DNA from: Cytophagales bacterium | GTDB lineage: Bacteria > Bacteroidota > Bacteroidia > Cytophagales > Cyclobacteriaceae | Direction of reading: 5' to 3' | Assembly (NCBI GenBank): GCA_022360055.1 | Contig: JAKSDO010000066.1 | Location: 20,201-84,200 of the forward strand | DNA length: 64,000 bases | Shown: positions 26,524 to 34,745 of the stretch, piece by piece | Numbering within the stretch: position 1 is the stretch's first letter | How the letters are laid out: each line of letters opens with the position of its first letter | The notes under the pieces: model-generated | What the model was told of the DNA's origin: nothing | Seen by the model: the letters and a program-made list of their open reading frames with translations, nothing else | The model's database searches: none | Program-made: the position numbers and the translations under genes

Positions 26524-27054
26524 ATGAAAAAACCATATATAAAGCTGCTGGGTCTGACAATCGTTCTGATTGCTGCCGGTTTAATCGTGGCCTCACTGAA
26601 AAGCGGCAGAAAATTCAAATTTGAAACATCCGCCGAGGACCTTCACCGGGAGCTGGTGGATTCCAGGTTTCATATGGATCCGAATACCGCTCGTGAAATC
26701 ATTGCAAAAAAGAACGGCGATTATGTATTCATTGACATCAGGAATCCCGGAGAATACGATAATTTTCACATCGAAGGCGCGATCAATGTTCCCGCGCAAA
26801 GAATCCTTGACGATGCATATATTCCGTATCTTAAAAACAATAAAAAGAAAGTGTTGTACAGCAATGAGAGCATCAAGGCGGATCAGGTAAGAGTATTGCT
26901 GACACAATACGGATATCACGATCTGTATGTGTTGCAAGGAGGGGCAAACTACTGGAAAGAAAATATGCTGTCGGGCGATGTCTTCAAAACAAAGGCCGAG
27001 TATGATGACGAGAAGTTGACCTTTGATCCCGAGAAACTCAAAAAAGCAAATTAG
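26524..27054 (+). CDS. Rhodanese-like protein with Ser at the catalytic position, signal-anchored
   Basis: This is a 176-residue protein with an N-terminal hydrophobic segment (YIKLLGLTIVLIAAGLIVASL) and a single rhodanese domain (YVFIDIRNPGEYDNFHIEGAINVPAQRI, LYVLQGGANYW). The active-site loop is VLYSNESIKADQVRVLL, again with Ser in the place of Cys. It is a paralogue of the protein at 25678. The ATG at 26524 overlaps the stop of the repeat-encoded leader frame. It is the last gene of the sulfur operon, or is separately expressed from the repeat region. Confidence 0.82.
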   Translation: MKKPYIKLLGLTIVLIAAGLIVASLKSGRKFKFETSAEDLHRELVDSRFHMDPNTAREIIAKKNGDYVFIDIRNPGEYDNFHIEGAINVPAQRILDDAYIPYLKNNKKKVLYSNESIKADQVRVLLTQYGYHDLYVLQGGANYWKENMLSGDVFKTKAEYDDEKLTFDPEKLKKAN

Positions 27055-27307
27055 TTCGGGGTCAATGATTTTTTTTAACCGGCCCCGGGTCGCTTGCAGT
27101 GGGTTCTGATGATTAGCTTTTCGTAAAAGGTCTTCCATACACAATCACGGAGCTTCTTCCGGATAACCCCGGGAAGGTCTTTTTTATAACATTCCAAAAC
27201 AACATATTAGGTAATTTCAAAATTTGTTTTATGCAATTTCAAAATATTTCTTATGTAATTTCAAAATTTGTTTTATGCAATTTCAAAATTTATCGTATTT
27301 TTGAAGC
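27055..27307. promoter_or_regulatory. Four-unit 22-bp tandem array and probable promoter of the DUF4143 ATPase
   Basis: Four contiguous 22-bp units occupy 27211-27232, 27233-27254, 27255-27276 and 27277-27298. Units 1 and 3 are identical (GTAATTTCAAAATTTGTTTT + AT), while 2 and 4 start GCAATTTCAAAAT. The array ends at TATTTTTG (27296-27303), a match to the Bacteroidota -7 box TAnnTTTG, only a few bases ahead of the ATG at 27308. If it is used, the mRNA would be nearly leaderless. The tandem sites look like an operator. Upstream, about 27081-27180, is a GC-rich repeat related to 28517-28610. Confidence 0.6.
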
Positions 27308-28483
27308 ATGAAAAAGGGCAAAATCATTAGTAGGCAATTGATCACCAGCATTTCAGATCAATTAAAAAAATACCCGATTATAGCGCTTACCGGCCCCAGG
27401 CAATCTGGAAAAACTACGCTGTTGAGAGACCTTCTTCCTTCCTACCAATATATATCTCTGGAGAATCCGGACCAAAGATCCTTTGCCAATGAAGATGCTG
27501 TGGGGTTCCTGGAAAAATACAATTCGAAGATAATCTTTGATGAAGTACAAAAAGCGCCAAACCTGTTTTCCTACATGCAAACATTAGTTGATGAAAGTGG
27601 TGAAATGGGTCAATTTGTCTTATCAGGATCACAGAATTTTCATCTTTTGGAAAAAATCACGCAAAGCCTGGCCGGTCGTGTTTCTATTTTCAAATTATTC
27701 CCGTTTGATTTCGAAGAGCTGAGACGAGCCCGGTTATTACCCGATCATTGGCATTTGACGTTGATTAAAGGGTTTTATCCCGCTATTTACGACAGGCACC
27801 TGGACCCTACCCGCTATTATTCAAATTACTTACAAACCTATGTAAATAGAGACGTAACGGAATTAGTTAATATTCATGATCATCGTCGATTTGATAATTT
27901 CATCCGGCTGTGTGCCGGAAGAGCAGGTCAATTACTAAATATAGGCAACATAGCAAATGAATGCGGTATTTCGCAACCAACGGCAAAATCATGGCTCTCG
28001 ATATTAGAAAGCAGTTATATCATTTTCCTTTTACCTCCATATTTTGAAAATTTCAACAAACGAATTGTGAAAACGCCAAAACTGTATTTTTATGACGTTG
28101 GATTACTTTCGTTTCTACTTGGCCTAAGGCAGACGGAAGACATGGATAACAACCAAATGGGTGTTCTATTCGAAAACTTGATTGTATCTGAAATTCAAAA
28201 GAGAAATCATCATCAATACACATTGAACGACTATTGGTTTTGGAGAGATTCCAATGGAAATGAAATTGATTTAATAACAAAAATTGGCAATAAATACAGT
28301 CTGACCGAAATCAAATCCACGCAAACCATACTGCCGAAACTCTTTAAATCTCTGGATTATTTTGATAATCTGACCGACATTAAAAAAATCAACAAAAATC
28401 TTATCTACGGCGGAGTTGAAAACCAGCAACGCACAAAATATAAAATCATTGGTTGGAATATGCTTGAAAGCAAAACCCAATAA
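27308..28483 (+). CDS. AAA-family ATPase with C-terminal DUF4143
   Basis: This is a 391-residue ATPase. Walker A is GPRQSGKT (29-36) and Walker B is KIIFDEVQ (Asp78-Glu79). A sensor-like block FVLSGSQNFHLLEKITQSLAGR follows. The C-terminal part is DUF4143 with a nuclease-like NEIDLITKIGNKYSLTEIKST stretch. Members of this family are frequent accessory genes in Bacteroidota and are of unknown role. The gene stands alone, preceded by a tandem-repeat operator and flanked on both sides by related GC-rich repeats, which suggests it was acquired. Confidence 0.9.
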   Translation: MKKGKIISRQLITSISDQLKKYPIIALTGPRQSGKTTLLRDLLPSYQYISLENPDQRSFANEDAVGFLEKYNSKIIFDEVQKAPNLFSYMQTLVDESGEMGQFVLSGSQNFHLLEKITQSLAGRVSIFKLFPFDFEELRRARLLPDHWHLTLIKGFYPAIYDRHLDPTRYYSNYLQTYVNRDVTELVNIHDHRRFDNFIRLCAGRAGQLLNIGNIANECGISQPTAKSWLSILESSYIIFLLPPYFENFNKRIVKTPKLYFYDVGLLSFLLGLRQTEDMDNNQMGVLFENLIVSEIQKRNHHQYTLNDYWFWRDSNGNEIDLITKIGNKYSLTEIKSTQTILPKLFKSLDYFDNLTDIKKINKNLIYGGVENQQRTKYKIIGWNMLESKTQ

Positions 28484-28625
28484 TTCCGGGAATAAAAGTC
28501 GGCGCATACGTTTAACCCATCCCGAGTTGCCTTTGAGGGGCTATTCAGATCTGCACGAAAACCCCGGCCGCATTATCCCGGAACTTCTGCGGATAATGCC
28601 GGGCAGGTCAATAGAAATGATCCAT
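28484..28625. repeat. GC-rich repeat downstream of the ATPase, related to 27081-27180
   Basis: The segment 28517-28610 aligns in direct orientation with 27081-27180. The best part is ATCCCGGAACTTCTGCGGAT at 28573-28592 against ATCACGGAGCTTCTTCCGGA upstream, continuing to GCCGGGCAGGTC against CCCGGGAAGGTC. By eye the last 37 bases match at about three in four; further left the similarity is weaker. The two copies flank the ATPase gene. Confidence 0.5.
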
Positions 28626-29435
28626 CTAATAAATCTCCGGAATAAAAGTTTGCTCATTCATCGGAGGGCGCACATAGTTCTTGTCCTTCTTCAGTTTCGG
28701 AAGCCGGATCGGTGGCTCCGGCTTCCATTCATACGGAATTTTGCTCAGCAGATGAGCAATACAGTTCAGTCGCGCCTTCTTCTTTGAATCGGCATTGACA
28801 ACAAACCAGGGAGAGATCCGGGTATCCGTATAGTGGAACATTTCATCCTTTGCTTTTGAATATTCCGCCCATTTTTCCCTGCTTGTCAGGTCCATGGGAC
28901 TGAATTTCCAACGCTTCAAAGGATTATTGATTCGGTCCTTAAATCTTCTTTCCTGCTCTTTGTCGCTCACCGAAAACCAATATTTGATCAATATCAATCC
29001 GGATCTTACCAACATATTTTCAAAAAGCGGGCACGAGCGCAAAAACTCCTGGTATTCTTCTTCGGTACAAAATCCCATGACGCGCTCCACACCCGCCCTG
29101 TTGTACCAACTTCTGTCAAAAAGTACGATTTCCCCTCCGGCGGGAAGGTGTGGCACATATCGCTGAAAATACCATTGTGTCTTTTCCTTTTCCGTTGGCA
29201 CTCCCAAAGCGGTCACCCTGCAAACCCTTGGGCTCAATCGCTCTGTAATTCTGCGAATTACCCCACCTTTTCCAGCGGCATCGCGACCTTCGAAGATTAC
29301 AACTATTTTTTTCTTTTCTTGCTTTACCCACTCCTGAAGCTTTACAAGTTCGACCTGCAACTTTTCAATTTCCTCCTCATATATTTCCTGGGTAAGCTTG
29401 TCGTTTGGTTTGATCCTGAGTTTTTCCTTAGACAT
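28626..29435 (-). CDS. ppk2: Polyphosphate kinase 2 (PPK2 family)
   Basis: This is a 269-residue one-domain PPK2. Walker A is EGRDAAGKGG (49-58) and the lid/Walker B region is VLFDRSWYNRAGVERVMGF (Asp107). Other conserved blocks are RRITERLSPRVCRVTALG, WYFQRYVPHLPAGGEIV, and RSGLILIKYWFSVSDKEQERRFKDR. PPK2 enzymes use polyphosphate to phosphorylate nucleoside mono- or diphosphates. The subclass cannot be fixed by eye. It is monocistronic on the minus strand, 53 bp from the histidine kinase stop. Confidence 0.95.
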   Translation of the reverse strand: MSKEKLRIKPNDKLTQEIYEEEIEKLQVELVKLQEWVKQEKKKIVVIFEGRDAAGKGGVIRRITERLSPRVCRVTALGVPTEKEKTQWYFQRYVPHLPAGGEIVLFDRSWYNRAGVERVMGFCTEEEYQEFLRSCPLFENMLVRSGLILIKYWFSVSDKEQERRFKDRINNPLKRWKFSPMDLTSREKWAEYSKAKDEMFHYTDTRISPWFVVNADSKKKARLNCIAHLLSKIPYEWKPEPPIRLPKLKKDKNYVRPPMNEQTFIPEIY

Positions 29436-29487
29436 TGCTCCAAAAGTTTACCTGAATGAAATTATAAAAAATAATAATAAAAGGAAA

Positions 29488-31560
29488 TCAGGATGACGTT
29501 TGGGCAGCCATTAGTTTCTTGGCATGTTTCTGCTTTTGAAGTGTGATCGTGAAGGTAGTTCCAACGTCAAATTCACTTGACACGGAGATGGTGCCTCCAT
29601 TTCTCTCAATAAACTCTTTACAAAGAATAAGCCCCAATCCCGTACCTTTTTCCTTGTTTGTGCCGAGTGTAGTATGTTTGGAGCTGATATCAAAAATCTT
29701 TGCCAGATCTTCGCTTCTTATTCCCACACCGTTGTCTTGAATACCTATCTCAATGCTGTCTTTCCATTCATCGACAAAAATCGTGATACACCCGCCCTCA
29801 CCGGTAAACTTAATCGCGTTGGAAAGCAAATTCCGCATCACAGTACGAACAGAGTTTTTATCTGCGTTTACAATTACGTGGTCATCCGCCAGAAATTCTA
29901 TTCTAATCCTCTTATTCAGAGCAGCCTTTGAGAGCAGTCTGATATTTTCCCTGATCACATCCGAAATTTTGAAATTCTCCATGTTGTATTCAATCTTCCC
30001 GGTTTGCGAGTGTGCCCAACCCAATAAGTTTTCCAGCAGTTCATAAAGGTTTTTCAAGGATTTATCAAGATCTTTTGCAATTGTTCTAATCTCCTCTTCG
30101 GTCAGTGAAGCGGTATGATTAATCAATAATTGCGAAAATGAAGTCAGAGAGTTCAGAGGTCCCTTCAGGTCATGGCCAATGATAGTGAAAAACTTATCCT
30201 TTGTACTGTTCAGCTCGATCAGCTCTTCATTTTGCTTAAGTACCTTTTCATTAATGGTTTTCAACTCCTCGGTTATTTTCCTTCGGTCGCGATAGTGATT
30301 TATAAAAATGATAACCGATATCAAAATTACAATCAATAATAAAACGAGTGTGACGATGAATTTTTGACTGGCGGCCAGTTGCTTTTCCGTTCTGTTCTTC
30401 AGTATTTTAAGATTTTCAATCTGTTGATCTCTAATTTCAATTTCGCTCTTGTTTTCGATCTCTTTAATTTTTCGCTCACTTGCTTCAGCATAAATCAATT
30501 CGCTGATTCCGGTATATTTATGCTGATAAAACTGTGCCCTTTCATAATCCTCAAGCCCCAGGTATCCCTGATAGAGATAGTCAAAACTCTGTTGCATTAA
30601 AATATTGGAATTGATCATCTCGGCATTGTTCAGCCCGAGTTTCAGATTATTTATGGCCCTCCGATATTCACCGTTCTCTATGCACAACAACCCAATTTCG
30701 TTGTAAGATTCGGCAAGTCCGGTTCGGTCCTTGATCCTGTTTCGAATTGTTAAGGCATTCAGATGATACTGAAAGGCCTTGCTATTTTCATTCATGGAAG
30801 AGTAGCATTTCCCAATTTTGAAAAGTGCAATAGCAATTTGGATGTCCTTTCTAAGCTCGAGATAAATATCGTGCGCCTGCCCATAGTGTTCCAATGCCGA
30901 TTCAAAGTTAAATGCCCTTTCGTACAAATCTCCAAAGATCACATACGTTTCAGCTATGATCTCTTCCTGCTCAAACAGTTTGGCATGTTTCAATGATCGC
31001 TTCAGGCATTGCTCGGCCTTATCAAAATCATCAAGCTCCAGATACGATTGCGCCTGGTTGTTCAACGTGATGGAAATCAGATCATTTACTTTTGCGCTGT
31101 CTGCCAAACGGTATGCCTCAATTTGATATTCCAACGCCTTGGTTATATCACCTACCTGATTATAAATGTCTGAAAAGTACATTTTAATAAGAATGAGCTC
31201 ATCGATAAACCCGTTTGCCTTGGCATTAAATTCAATTTTTTCGCACTCCTTAAAAGCCGCTTCGTGATCGGATTTCAAATATGAATTTGAAATACCCAGA
31301 TACCGTTGAGCTCTTATTTTATACTTCGCATTGTTTTCCTGTTGCGCTATGGCCAGCATTTTATCCGCTTTCTTTGCGGCCTGAAGAGGTTCATTCCTAA
31401 AATAATAGGGTATTAACTCATCAAGGATAAGCAATTTTTGCTCATTATCTACAAGTATCAGCTTTGTCTCCAGGCTGTCGACATAATCTCTGGCATCTGC
31501 GCACTTTAAGATGCCCAAAAAGAAAATCAGAATTAAAATAGACCTGTAAAACATAACCAC
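29488..31560 (-). CDS. TPR-containing sensor histidine kinase
   Basis: This 690-residue sensor has a signal peptide (MVMFYRSILILIFFLGILKCADA) and a periplasmic region of about eight tetratricopeptide repeats (60-350). A coiled stretch (KIKEIENKSEIEIRDQQIENL) leads into one membrane span at about 401-421. The HisKA box is FFTIIGHDLKGPLNSL with phospho-acceptor His463. HATPase motifs are LLSNAIKFTGEGG (N box), DNGVGIRSEDLAKIF (G1) and KGTGLGLILCKEF (G2). There is no receiver domain and no response regulator gene next to it, so its partner lies elsewhere. Such TPR kinases are common in Bacteroidota. Confidence 0.93.
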   Translation of the reverse strand: MVMFYRSILILIFFLGILKCADARDYVDSLETKLILVDNEQKLLILDELIPYYFRNEPLQAAKKADKMLAIAQQENNAKYKIRAQRYLGISNSYLKSDHEAAFKECEKIEFNAKANGFIDELILIKMYFSDIYNQVGDITKALEYQIEAYRLADSAKVNDLISITLNNQAQSYLELDDFDKAEQCLKRSLKHAKLFEQEEIIAETYVIFGDLYERAFNFESALEHYGQAHDIYLELRKDIQIAIALFKIGKCYSSMNENSKAFQYHLNALTIRNRIKDRTGLAESYNEIGLLCIENGEYRRAINNLKLGLNNAEMINSNILMQQSFDYLYQGYLGLEDYERAQFYQHKYTGISELIYAEASERKIKEIENKSEIEIRDQQIENLKILKNRTEKQLAASQKFIVTLVLLLIVILISVIIFINHYRDRRKITEELKTINEKVLKQNEELIELNSTKDKFFTIIGHDLKGPLNSLTSFSQLLINHTASLTEEEIRTIAKDLDKSLKNLYELLENLLGWAHSQTGKIEYNMENFKISDVIRENIRLLSKAALNKRIRIEFLADDHVIVNADKNSVRTVMRNLLSNAIKFTGEGGCITIFVDEWKDSIEIGIQDNGVGIRSEDLAKIFDISSKHTTLGTNKEKGTGLGLILCKEFIERNGGTISVSSEFDVGTTFTITLQKQKHAKKLMAAQTSS

Positions 31561-31663
31561 TATCCAAAACTAATTACACCGGATCGTAATTGTTTCATTC
31601 CATCTCAAAAATAACGCTTTATTTTATAGAATCGAGCGCAGAAAAATCCTCATTCATAATAAC

Positions 31664-31694
31664 TTTGACAATATACATAAATTGCATAATTTTG
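31664..31694 (+). promoter_or_regulatory. Bacteroidota-type promoter for greA
   Basis: TTTG at 31664-31667 and TAATTTTG at 31687-31694 match the Bacteroidota primary-sigma consensus TTTG-N19-TAnnTTTG with exact spacing. Transcription would start near 31700 and leave a leader of about 140 nt before the greA ATG. Confidence 0.65.
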
Positions 31695-31842
31695 TATTTC
31701 TTATCTGCTAAAACATCAAGATTTTATTAAATCAATTGTATTTCAACGTTTTAGAAGATTGATATTTGGAGAATTATTAAGTAATTTTTAAGAAACGGCA
31801 TCAGATGATGGCCGTTCTTTTGTTTATAAACATTAATCAATC

Positions 31843-32316
31843 ATGTCAAAAATTTCATATTACACCGAAGAAGGACTGAATAAGCTGAAAGAAGAGCTCA
31901 ACCACCTTAAAACAACCGGAAGATCCGATATAGCCAGGCAGATTGCAGAAGCGCGCGATAAGGGTGATTTAAGCGAAAATGCCGAATACGATGCGGCAAA
32001 AGATGCCCAGGGGTTGCTGGAAATGAAAATAGCCAAATTGGAAGCTGTGGTCGGGAATGCCCGGGTCATGGATGAGAAAACGATAGACACCTCAAAAGTA
32101 TCGGTTCTTTCCAAGGTCAAAATCAAAAATAAAAAGAACGGAGCTACCATGACCTATACGCTCGTTTCCGAGGAAGAGGCCGATTTGAAAAGCGGTAAGA
32201 TTTCTGTTGCCTCTCCAATAGGAAAAGGTTTGTTGGGAAAGAAGGTAGGAGAAATCACTCGGATACAGGTTCCCGCCGGAAAAGTTGAATTTGAAATACA
32301 GGAAATATCTCTATAA
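31843..32316 (+). CDS. greA: Transcription elongation factor GreA
   Basis: This is a 157-residue factor with the GreA/GreB coiled-coil N-terminal domain. The motif ARDKGDLSENAEYDAAKDAQ contains the acidic tip residues that act at the polymerase active site. The C-terminal FKBP-like domain (SPIGKGLLGKKVGEITRIQVPAGKVEFEIQEI) is complete. It rescues backtracked RNA polymerase by stimulating transcript cleavage. The HIT gene begins on the base after its stop. Confidence 0.97.
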   Translation: MSKISYYTEEGLNKLKEELNHLKTTGRSDIARQIAEARDKGDLSENAEYDAAKDAQGLLEMKIAKLEAVVGNARVMDEKTIDTSKVSVLSKVKIKNKKNGATMTYTLVSEEEADLKSGKISVASPIGKGLLGKKVGEITRIQVPAGKVEFEIQEISL

Positions 32317-32709
32317 ATGAGCAGCGTTTTCACCAAAATCATCAACAGGGAAATCCCGGCATATATCGTTGCCGAAGATGCATACAATATAGCCTTCTTA
32401 GACATAAATCCGCTTTCGGAAGGGCATACGCTTGTGATCCCCAAAAGGGAAGTGGATTATATTTTCGACCTCGATGACACCACGTATTCTTCGCTGAATC
32501 TATTTGCGAAGAAAGTTGCGGTCGCCATCGGAAAAGTGACAAAAAAACGAATCGGCACTTCGGTCATCGGAATTGAAGTGCCTCATGCACACATCCATTT
32601 AATTCCATTTAATCGGATGTCTGAGCTTAATTTCGCCAATCCTAAGCTGAAGTTCACAAATGAAGAATTTTTGGAGATTGCCGCAAAAATCAGGGAAGCT
32701 TTCGGATAA
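32317..32709 (+). CDS. HIT family nucleotide-binding hydrolase
   Basis: This 130-residue protein has the histidine triad HAHIHLIP (His90, His92, His94) and the preceding NPLSEGHTLVIPKREVDYIFDL block. It resembles HinT-type phosphoramidases or Ap4A hydrolases. The start is directly adjacent to the greA stop, forming a greA-HIT operon, which is a frequent gene pair in Bacteroidota. It converges on ruvC with 8 bp between the stops. Confidence 0.93.
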   Translation: MSSVFTKIINREIPAYIVAEDAYNIAFLDINPLSEGHTLVIPKREVDYIFDLDDTTYSSLNLFAKKVAVAIGKVTKKRIGTSVIGIEVPHAHIHLIPFNRMSELNFANPKLKFTNEEFLEIAAKIREAFG

Positions 32710-32717
32710 ATTCCGGC

Positions 32718-33293
32718 TTATTTGATCCGTTCAGGATTGTCTTTAATAAATGATTTCCAGCTTTTTGAGCCGGAAACTCTCGAGTTGGCATTATAGTGAT
32801 GGCAAAGGGCCACTGCAAGCGCATCGGTGGCATCCAGGAGTTTTGGTTCCGATTCAAACCGCAAGATCGTCTTCAACATATTAGCCACCTGTTCTTTGGA
32901 AGCATTTCCATTTCCCGTGACCGACTGCTTTACTTTTTTGGGAGCATATTCCGTAATGGGAATTTCTTTGGATAAAGCCGCAGCCATGGCAACTCCCTGA
33001 GCCCTTCCCAGTTTAAGCATAGACTGTACATTCTTCCCATAGAAAGGCGCTTCAAGGGCAACCTCATCCGGTTTATAGTCCTCAATAATGCCTGTGACGC
33101 GATCAAAGATCTTTTTCAGTTTGAGCTCGTGCGAAGTGTATTTCGATAAATGAATGACCCCATACTGAATCAATTGAGCGGCATTTCCCTTAATCAGAAT
33201 TATCCCATACCCCATCACGGACGTTCCCGGATCCATGCCTAAAATTATTTTTTCGGAAGAATTTTTGTTTTGGACTTTCAACTGGTTATTCAA
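32718..33293 (-). CDS. ruvC: Holliday junction endonuclease RuvC
   Basis: This is a 191-residue RuvC. The catalytic carboxylates are visible in LGMDPGTSVMGYG (Asp21), EVALEAPFYGKNVQS and DATDALAVALCHH. It cleaves Holliday junctions during recombination together with RuvAB, which are not in this window. There is a short N-terminal extension (MNNQLKVQNKNSSEK); a start further in is possible. Confidence 0.96.
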   Translation of the reverse strand: MNNQLKVQNKNSSEKIILGMDPGTSVMGYGIILIKGNAAQLIQYGVIHLSKYTSHELKLKKIFDRVTGIIEDYKPDEVALEAPFYGKNVQSMLKLGRAQGVAMAAALSKEIPITEYAPKKVKQSVTGNGNASKEQVANMLKTILRFESEPKLLDATDALAVALCHHYNANSRVSGSKSWKSFIKDNPERIK

Positions 33294-33347
33294 TAAACAT
33301 TTTAATGAGTTCTTAAAATTGATTAATCATCCATAATTTTACACGCA

Positions 33348-34484
33348 ATGGTCCCATATTTTTTCATCATATTTTTACTTTACTATATTTTCATCGGTGT
33401 GGCATATTTTGGCTGGACCGGGATTCATACTTCAAAAGATGTGGGGAACATCAAAGACCTGCCCTTTATTTCGGTACTGGTAGCGGTAAGAAACGAGGAA
33501 AAAAATATTGCAAACCTGCTGAAAAGTCTTTCATGCCAATTACTTCCCAAAGACAAGTATGAGGTGATCATAATCAATGACCGCTCGGAAGATAAAACGG
33601 TAAAAATCGTTAGAGAATTCTGCGATTCCGACAAACTTAATGTTCGGTTATTGAACAGCGACTATCCCGACGGCGCTCCTTTCTCTCCCAAAAAGTATGC
33701 CTTATCACTGGGAATCGAACGGGCAAAAGGAACAATCATTGTCACTACCGATGGGGATTGCAGATCCGGGAAAAACTGGCTCAGGGCCATGGTCACACCC
33801 TTTCAAAATATCCAGACTATGTTTGTATCCGGTCCGGTGGTGCTTGACGGGCCATCAAAATTGTTTTACAAACTCCAGTCCATAGAATTTGCCAGTCTTG
33901 TGGGGTCAGGCGGGGCCCTGATCAATCTCGGCTATCCGCTGATGTGCAACGGAGCAAATATTGCCTTTCGAAAATCGGTATTTGAAGAAGTGCGCGGCTA
34001 CGAGGGCAATATGGAAAACGCTTCGGGCGATGATGTATTTCTCATGCAAAAAATACATCGGACATATCAAAGGTCCATTGTGTTTGCCAAAGATCCGGAT
34101 GCCATTGTAAGTACCTCTCCTCAAAAAAACCTGAAAAGTCTTATAGCTCAAAGAAGGCGCTGGGCTTCAAAATGGAATAGACATCTTTTACATCTAAGCT
34201 GGATCTTACCGCTTTTTCTTTTTACACACTATTTATCCATGTTCGCTGCAATCGTTTTATTATTTGTAAACAGCAATGTTATCCTGGAGATTACTTCATT
34301 GATTTTAATTAAAACCCTGTTTGATTTCATTTTTTTGAAGAAAGTGATGTTTTTTTGCAAATTACGCCTCGATACGATGCATTTTTTTATTTGCGAATTG
34401 CTTTATCCTGCATATGCTGTTTTCTTTGGGGTAATCTCGCAGTTTGGGATTTATCAATGGAAAGGACGATCGCATAAAATATAA
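33348..34484 (+). CDS. Membrane-bound family 2 glycosyltransferase
   Basis: This is a 378-residue GT2 enzyme. An N-terminal helix (FFIIFLLYYIFIGVAYFGW) precedes the GT-A core with FISVLVAVRNEEKNIANLL, IIINDRSEDKT, TTDGDCR (DxD-type) and the acceptor motif QRRRWASKW. Three membrane segments close the C-terminus. It should build a cell-surface polysaccharide or glycolipid. The small gene at 34488 starts 3 bp after its stop, suggesting an operon running to 39740. Confidence 0.9.
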   Translation: MVPYFFIIFLLYYIFIGVAYFGWTGIHTSKDVGNIKDLPFISVLVAVRNEEKNIANLLKSLSCQLLPKDKYEVIIINDRSEDKTVKIVREFCDSDKLNVRLLNSDYPDGAPFSPKKYALSLGIERAKGTIIVTTDGDCRSGKNWLRAMVTPFQNIQTMFVSGPVVLDGPSKLFYKLQSIEFASLVGSGGALINLGYPLMCNGANIAFRKSVFEEVRGYEGNMENASGDDVFLMQKIHRTYQRSIVFAKDPDAIVSTSPQKNLKSLIAQRRRWASKWNRHLLHLSWILPLFLFTHYLSMFAAIVLLFVNSNVILEITSLILIKTLFDFIFLKKVMFFCKLRLDTMHFFICELLYPAYAVFFGVISQFGIYQWKGRSHKI

Positions 34485-34487
34485 TAT

Positions 34488-34745
34488 ATGACCGATATTG
34501 AGTTTGATATACTTGATGAATTGTACTTCCTGCAATCCTATGATTATCTCCTTAAGACATTAAAACTGAATGATAATCTGCTCAAGCGATTGCTTCTTGA
34601 TCTGATTGAAAAAGGTTGGGTGAAGTGTTACGGTTCACCAACGGAAGAGGAACCTTTGGAAAGCCCGGATTTTGAGAAAGATTATTGGAATTATCACTAT
34701 CTTGCTACCAAAGCAGGGCTCCTGGCCCATAATAGCAATTTTTAA
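34488..34745 (+). CDS. Small conserved-looking protein, possible winged-helix fold
   Basis: This is an 85-residue soluble protein. The N-terminal part (FDILDELYFLQSYDYLLKTLKLNDNLLKRLLLDLIEKGWVKCYG) has the helix pattern of a small winged helix, and the C-terminal part is acidic and aromatic-rich (SPDFEKDYWNYHYLATKAGLLAH). I do not recognise a specific family. Its ATG is 3 bp after the glycosyltransferase stop and its stop overlaps the next ATG by one base, so it is firmly embedded in an operon. Confidence 0.75.
   Translation: MTDIEFDILDELYFLQSYDYLLKTLKLNDNLLKRLLLDLIEKGWVKCYGSPTEEEPLESPDFEKDYWNYHYLATKAGLLAHNSNF

Noticed and set aside
27211..27298. Short regular repeats that could be taken for a CRISPR array
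   Set aside because: The 22-bp units are contiguous without unique spacers, only four in number, sit in a promoter position, and no cas genes are present.
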